A program made the position numbers and the translations under genes. DNA of 8,863 bases from Gemmatimonadaceae bacterium (GTDB lineage Bacteria > Latescibacterota > UBA2968 > UBA8231), in contig PBSR01000172.1 of the NCBI GenBank assembly GCA_002726335.1, positions 1 to 8,863 on the forward strand, read 5' to 3'. The first letter of the stretch is position 1; each line of letters begins with the position of its first letter. Of this stretch, positions 6,149-8,863 are shown in pieces. The notes below the pieces were generated by a model. It was not told where the DNA came from. It saw nothing but the letters and a program-made list of their open reading frames with translations, and did no database searches.

Positions 6149-7091
6149 AATCCACCAACCAGTCCGTAGCCCCGTACTCCGCCCCGTCGATGTCGAACTC
6201 CACCAGCGCCTGCAACATATCCGCGTGCAGTCCGGCGCGGGCCGTCAGGCGGGTGCCGTCGGGCAGATCGGCGGAGATCCGCCAGGCGTGCAGCATCTGC
6301 CGGTCCGCCCCGCCGTCGGTGCCGTAGACCGAGTCGCCGAGCACTGCAAAGCCCACCGCCGCTAGGTGCACCCGCGCTTGATGGGTCCGCCCGGTCACCA
6401 GGTCCAGTTCCAGCAGGGAGGCGTGGTTGGTCCGGGCCACGCGGCGGAATTTGCTTAGCGCCGACCGGCCCGACCAGTCCACCTCCATCCGGCGCGGGTC
6501 GGCGGTCGAGCGGCCGATGGGTGCCTCGATTGTCCCCGAGGCATGGGGAAAGCTCCCGGCCACCAGCGCCACGTAGGTCTTTTGAATCTTGCGCTCGCCG
6601 AACTGCTCCACCAGAGAGTGATAGGCGATCTCGGTGCGGGCCACCAGCATCACCCCCGAGGTATCCATATCCAGGCGATGCACGATCCCGGGCCGCTCCG
6701 CCCCGCCCACTCCCGCGATCTCCGGAAATCGCGCCAACAGACCGTTCACGAGGGTCCCGTTGGGGCGTCCCGCGCCCGGGTGCACGGCCAGGCCGGCGGG
6801 CTTGTCGATCGCGATCACCTCGTCGCCGGCATGGATTGTGCTGCAGGCGATGTCCGGGTCGGGCCCCACCCTGGGCGACCGTTCCGGGATCGTGCATTCC
6901 ACGGCGTCGCCCTTGGCCAGGCGGCTTGCGCGGCGCGGTGGTTGGTTGTTTACGAGCACAAAGCCGTCGTCCACCGGGTGCTGCACGCGATTGCGGCTCA
7001 GTTTCGGGAATCGTTCCGCCAGCACCACATCCACGCGCCGGCCGGCGTCGTTGGCGGAAGCCGTGAATTGTTCGGTGGCCGCCTCGCTCAT
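6147..7091 (-). CDS. rluD: RluA-family 23S rRNA pseudouridine synthase (RluD-like)
   Basis: Converts specific uridines in 23S rRNA to pseudouridine. The 314-residue protein has an N-terminal S4 RNA-binding domain (about 18-66, RRVDVVLAERFPKLSRNRVQ) and a catalytic domain with IDKPAGLAVHPGAG (95-108), the active-site HRLDMDTSG (139-146; catalytic Asp141), KTYVALV (171-177) and GRTHQARVHLA (234-244, with Ala where Ile is usual). The S4 plus RluA layout is that of RluC/RluD rather than RluA; the RluD name follows family habit and the exact uridines cannot be read from sequence. It lies 31 bases after lspA on the same strand, an arrangement common in several phyla, with a purine-rich AGGGGGCGG just before the ATG as ribosome binding site. 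It ends convergently with tatC across a 247-base spacer. Confidence 0.93.
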   Translation of the reverse strand: MSEAATEQFTASANDAGRRVDVVLAERFPKLSRNRVQHPVDDGFVLVNNQPPRRASRLAKGDAVECTIPERSPRVGPDPDIACSTIHAGDEVIAIDKPAGLAVHPGAGRPNGTLVNGLLARFPEIAGVGGAERPGIVHRLDMDTSGVMLVARTEIAYHSLVEQFGERKIQKTYVALVAGSFPHASGTIEAPIGRSTADPRRMEVDWSGRSALSKFRRVARTNHASLLELDLVTGRTHQARVHLAAVGFAVLGDSVYGTDGGADRQMLHAWRISADLPDGTRLTARAGLHADMLQALVEFDIDGAEYGATDWLVD

Positions 7092-7122
7092 CGTTCCGCC
7101 CCCTGCTCCACCAACCCCCGGG

Positions 7123-7716
7123 CTACTGCGTAAACGGCGCCGTCAGGTTCGGGCGTTGCTCCACCCGTCCGGCCAGCAGCAAGATCACAAAGAGCGCGAT
7201 TGACACATCGATCGCGGCGTCGGCCAGGTTGAACACCGGCCACCAGCCCAGGTCCACATAATCCACCACGTGTCCGAAGCGGAAGCGGTCGATCAGGTTG
7301 CCGACGGCCCCGCCGAAGGTCAGACCAAACACCAGTCGGGTGGCCAGGGTTGGGCGTTGCAGTTGCTTCGAATACACCCAGATCAGTGCGCCGATTGCCG
7401 CCAGCACCAGCGCGGTAAACGCCCAGGGCGCCGCCGAGCCCGAGAACATCCCGAACACCAGGCCGCTGTTGTGCACCAGGCGCAGTTTCAGCACCGGTTC
7501 GATCAGCCACGCCTGCACCCCGTCCTGCTCCAGCAGGTAGCTGCTGATGGCCGCCTTTAGCACCTGGTCCAGCACCACCACCACCACAGACACCGCTAGG
7601 GTCGGACCGGCCAGTTCCAGAATCGGCTTGCGGCGCGTCAAGAATCGAATCGTCCTTGGGAAGAAGGGCCTCCGGCGGTATTCCGGTGGGTGTGCCAGGT
7701 TGCGGAATGTTACCAT
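7123..7716 (-). CDS. lspA: Lipoprotein signal peptidase (signal peptidase II)
   Basis: LspA is a membrane aspartyl protease that cuts the signal peptide from prolipoproteins after lipid attachment to the +1 Cys. From the ATG at 7716 it has 197 residues and four spans (about 32-54, 98-116, 125-143, 167-185). Family motifs are complete: LDQVLK (49-54), HNSGLVFGMF (82-91), GGAVGNLIDRF (135-145), then VVDYVDL with catalytic Asp152 and FNLADAAI with catalytic Asp166. Family members are usually 150-170 residues, and the first about 30 residues here are Arg-rich without homology. A TTG at 7641 preceded by AAGGA (7653-7657 on this strand) would give 172 residues and may be the true start. A longer frame to 7833 would overlap lepB and is rejected. 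Pairing with rluD and divergence from lepB fit a protein-maturation locus. Confidence 0.92.
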   Translation of the reverse strand: MVTFRNLAHPPEYRRRPFFPRTIRFLTRRKPILELAGPTLAVSVVVVVLDQVLKAAISSYLLEQDGVQAWLIEPVLKLRLVHNSGLVFGMFSGSAAPWAFTALVLAAIGALIWVYSKQLQRPTLATRLVFGLTFGGAVGNLIDRFRFGHVVDYVDLGWWPVFNLADAAIDVSIALFVILLLAGRVEQRPNLTAPFTQ

Positions 7717-7809
7717 GACCGGAGTCGCTTCATGGATGCTTCCCGGCCCCGGCGAGCCCGTCCCCAGCCCGCGAAAGACCCGCCCATCACCACGCTGCGC
7801 AGCCGCTAA
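7717..7809. promoter_or_regulatory. Divergent spacer between lspA and lepB
   Basis: This 93-base stretch should hold or adjoin the start signals of both divergent genes. I see no convincing -35/-10 pair and no Shine-Dalgarno motif before the lepB ATG, which follows an in-frame TAA directly. Weak or leaderless starts are possible. If lspA really starts at 7641, the spacer widens to 168 bases. Confidence 0.3.
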
Positions 7810-8445
7810 ATGACCGTCTTCTGGCGCCGCCACCAGGGCGTGATCCTCGAGATCTTCGAGACCCTCCTGCTGGCCTCCTTCATCTTCTTCGCCTCTCGGC
7901 TCGTGGTGCAGAACTTCCGTGTCGACGGCCGCAGCATGCTCCCCGCGCTAACCACCGACCAACTGGTCCTAGTCACCAAGATTTCCTATCTCACCTCCAG
8001 CCCGGCGCGTGGCGACATCACGGTCATCAGCAAGCCATCCGCGCAGCGCGAGGATTTGGTGAAGCGCGTCATCGGGCTGCCCAACGAGACCATTGAAATG
8101 CGCGACGGCAAGGTCTACATCGACGGCATCGGGCTCGACGAATCCGCCTACATCGTCGAGCCGGGCAACTACTCGATGCCGCCAATTGTGCTGGGCAACA
8201 AAGCGTATTTCGTGCTCGGTGACAACCGGCGCGAGAGCGAGGACTCACGTCGTTTCGGACCGGTCCCGTCGGCCGCCCTCATTGGCAAGCTCTGGCTGCG
8301 CTACTGGCCGCCAGAAGTATTTGGTTTCCTGCCCGAGCAGTCCCCCACTCGCGAGCCGTTACCGGTTCGCACGGACTCCAACGAAGGCCTGCCTGCGTCG
8401 GCGGTCGAGGCGATTCCAGTCCTCGCTGGTGCACCCTCTCGATAG
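7810..8445 (+). CDS. lepB: Signal peptidase I
   Basis: LepB removes signal peptides from Sec- and Tat-exported proteins on the outer face of the membrane with a Ser/Lys dyad. The 211-residue protein has one N-terminal membrane anchor (about 11-30) and the S26 boxes: FRVDGRSMLPAL (36-47) with nucleophile Ser42, the RGDI strand (67-70), EDLVKRVIGLPNE (81-93) with general base Lys85, and GDNRRESEDSRRFGPVP (137-153). One anchor and this length resemble the Bacillus SipS type rather than E. coli LepB. After the usual end (LWLRYWP, 161-167) some 40 residues of Pro/Glu-rich sequence without homology follow. The start is fixed: an in-frame TAA sits directly before the ATG. It is divergent from lspA and about 1.9 kb from tatC, whose products would supply or share its substrates. 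Confidence 0.95.
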   Translation: MTVFWRRHQGVILEIFETLLLASFIFFASRLVVQNFRVDGRSMLPALTTDQLVLVTKISYLTSSPARGDITVISKPSAQREDLVKRVIGLPNETIEMRDGKVYIDGIGLDESAYIVEPGNYSMPPIVLGNKAYFVLGDNRRESEDSRRFGPVPSAALIGKLWLRYWPPEVFGFLPEQSPTREPLPVRTDSNEGLPASAVEAIPVLAGAPSR

Positions 8446-8621
8446 CGGCCGTTCAGGCAGATCGGCGCCCGCGTAATCGACGAAGTCTCAGGCTGAACCG
8501 TGCTGAGATCGTTGGAGGGAGACCGTCCGCACTACTTTCCTTCTAGAGAATCCCATCCGCGCCCGTCCTGCCTTCCTCTTGAATGTCTTAGCGCTGCGTG
8601 AATACGATCCGCGGCAACGTG
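8446..8621. other. Spacer between lepB and the HIT gene terminator
   Basis: No gene, no RNA family and no convincing terminator for lepB seen. A weak CTCAG/CTGAG pairing (about 8488-8508) and a T/C-rich patch near 8534-8545 are the only structure, and neither is persuasive. Confidence 0.4.
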
Positions 8622-8647
8622 AAAAACAAGAACAGCCTGTGGCTGTC
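8622..8647 (-). terminator. Intrinsic terminator of the HIT gene; copy 2 of the shared element
   Basis: On the - strand, five bases past the HIT stop, ACAGCC and GGCTGT form a perfect six-pair stem with an ACA loop (8646-8632), followed directly by TCTTGTTTTTC, a strong T-rich tract. That is the classic rho-independent layout. The stem contains the same 12-mer as at 5973-5984. On the + strand no T-run follows, so it should not end lepB transcription. Confidence 0.6.
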
Positions 8648-8651
8648 GGCT

Positions 8652-8863
8652 CTAGGCTGGCCAGGTCTCCACCAGCCGCGCCTTCGTCTGCTCCAGCGTC
8701 TCCGGCATCACCTTCGTCTCGCCCACCACCGGCATGAAATTTGTATCCCCTTCCCAGCGCGGCACCACGTGGAAGTGCAGGTGCGCCGGCATGCCGGCGC
8801 CGCCGGCGTCGCCCAGGTTCAGGCCGATGTTGAATCCCGCCGGGTTCATCACCGTGCGCAGAC
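8652..8863 (-). CDS. HIT-family nucleotide hydrolase, C-terminal part (5' end outside window)
   Basis: About 70 residues of a histidine-triad protein, cut by the right window edge. The motif [10 protein letters not shown] (H-x-H-x-H) contains the catalytic central His; it is preceded by [20 protein letters not shown] and followed by [17 protein letters not shown], the [12 protein letters not shown] block of Fhit/AP4A-phosphorylase-like HIT proteins common in bacteria and archaea. Such enzymes split dinucleoside polyphosphates or nucleoside phosphoramidates through a His-nucleotide intermediate; the substrate here is unknown. The frame is open to the edge with family-like residues (L-R-T-V-M) before the methionine at 8849, so neither that ATG nor the GTG at 8852 is the real start. 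The TAG stop at 8652-8654 is followed by a good intrinsic terminator. Confidence 0.9.
   Translation of the reverse strand, partial: LRTVMNPAGFNIGLNLGDAGGAGMPAHLHFHVVPRWEGDTNFMPVVGETKVMPETLEQTKARLVETWPA

Noticed and set aside
5978..6365. Short + strand frames over the tatC/rluD spacer
   Set aside because: The PTCVQVG-like and PVCRLD-like peptides come from the palindromic repeats and then run antisense into rluD; no start signal or homology.
6521..7203. Several + strand frames of 180-196 codons opposite rluD
   Set aside because: Antisense shadows of a complete RluA-family gene with S4 domain and HRLD motif.
7717..7833. Upstream extension of LspA to 7833
   Set aside because: Would overlap the divergent lepB start; residues are Gly/Arg-rich and unlike any LspA N-terminus.

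Overview
The window is a compact stretch of bacterial housekeeping DNA, G+C-rich (roughly two-thirds by eye) with almost no non-coding space. Gene content, the coaD / coiled-coil gene / yceD / rpmF order and the style of the L32 and coiled-coil proteins resemble Chloroflexota (Dehalococcoidia or SAR202-like lineages). This placement rests on remembered family resemblance, not on a search, and is moderate in confidence. There are no transposases, phage genes, CRISPR arrays, tRNAs or rRNAs.

Region 1 (2-5899, all + strand) reads as one long operon of nine genes: the 3' end of coaD (coenzyme A synthesis), a coiled-coil protein of a Chloroflexota-type family, yceD (DUF177), rpmF (ribosomal protein L32), fabD, fabG, accC (fatty-acid initiation, reduction and malonyl-CoA supply), nusB (rRNA antitermination) and tatC (twin-arginine translocase). 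Gaps are 1-41 bases or the genes overlap (fabD/fabG by 4 bases, nusB/tatC by 8). The theme is CoA and fatty-acid supply coupled to ribosome production. acpP, fabH, fabF and accB/accA/accD are absent and must lie elsewhere.

Region 2 (5900-6146) is a convergent spacer. It contains two near-identical 25-base palindromic hairpins 98 bases apart and a smaller hairpin element that recurs at 8634.

Region 3 (6147-7716, - strand) is an lspA-rluD pair: lipoprotein signal peptidase followed by an RluA-family pseudouridine synthase. Divergent from it is lepB (7810-8445, + strand), signal peptidase I. Together with tatC this brings three membrane protein-export or processing genes into about 3.4 kb.

Region 4 (8446-8863) is a second convergent spacer followed by the C-terminal part of a HIT-family nucleotide hydrolase on the - strand, with a credible intrinsic terminator just after its stop.

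I see no new multi-gene system. The observations most worth a check are the apparent AUC start codon of the coiled-coil gene, the paired hairpins between tatC and rluD, and the shared terminator-like element in the two spacers.
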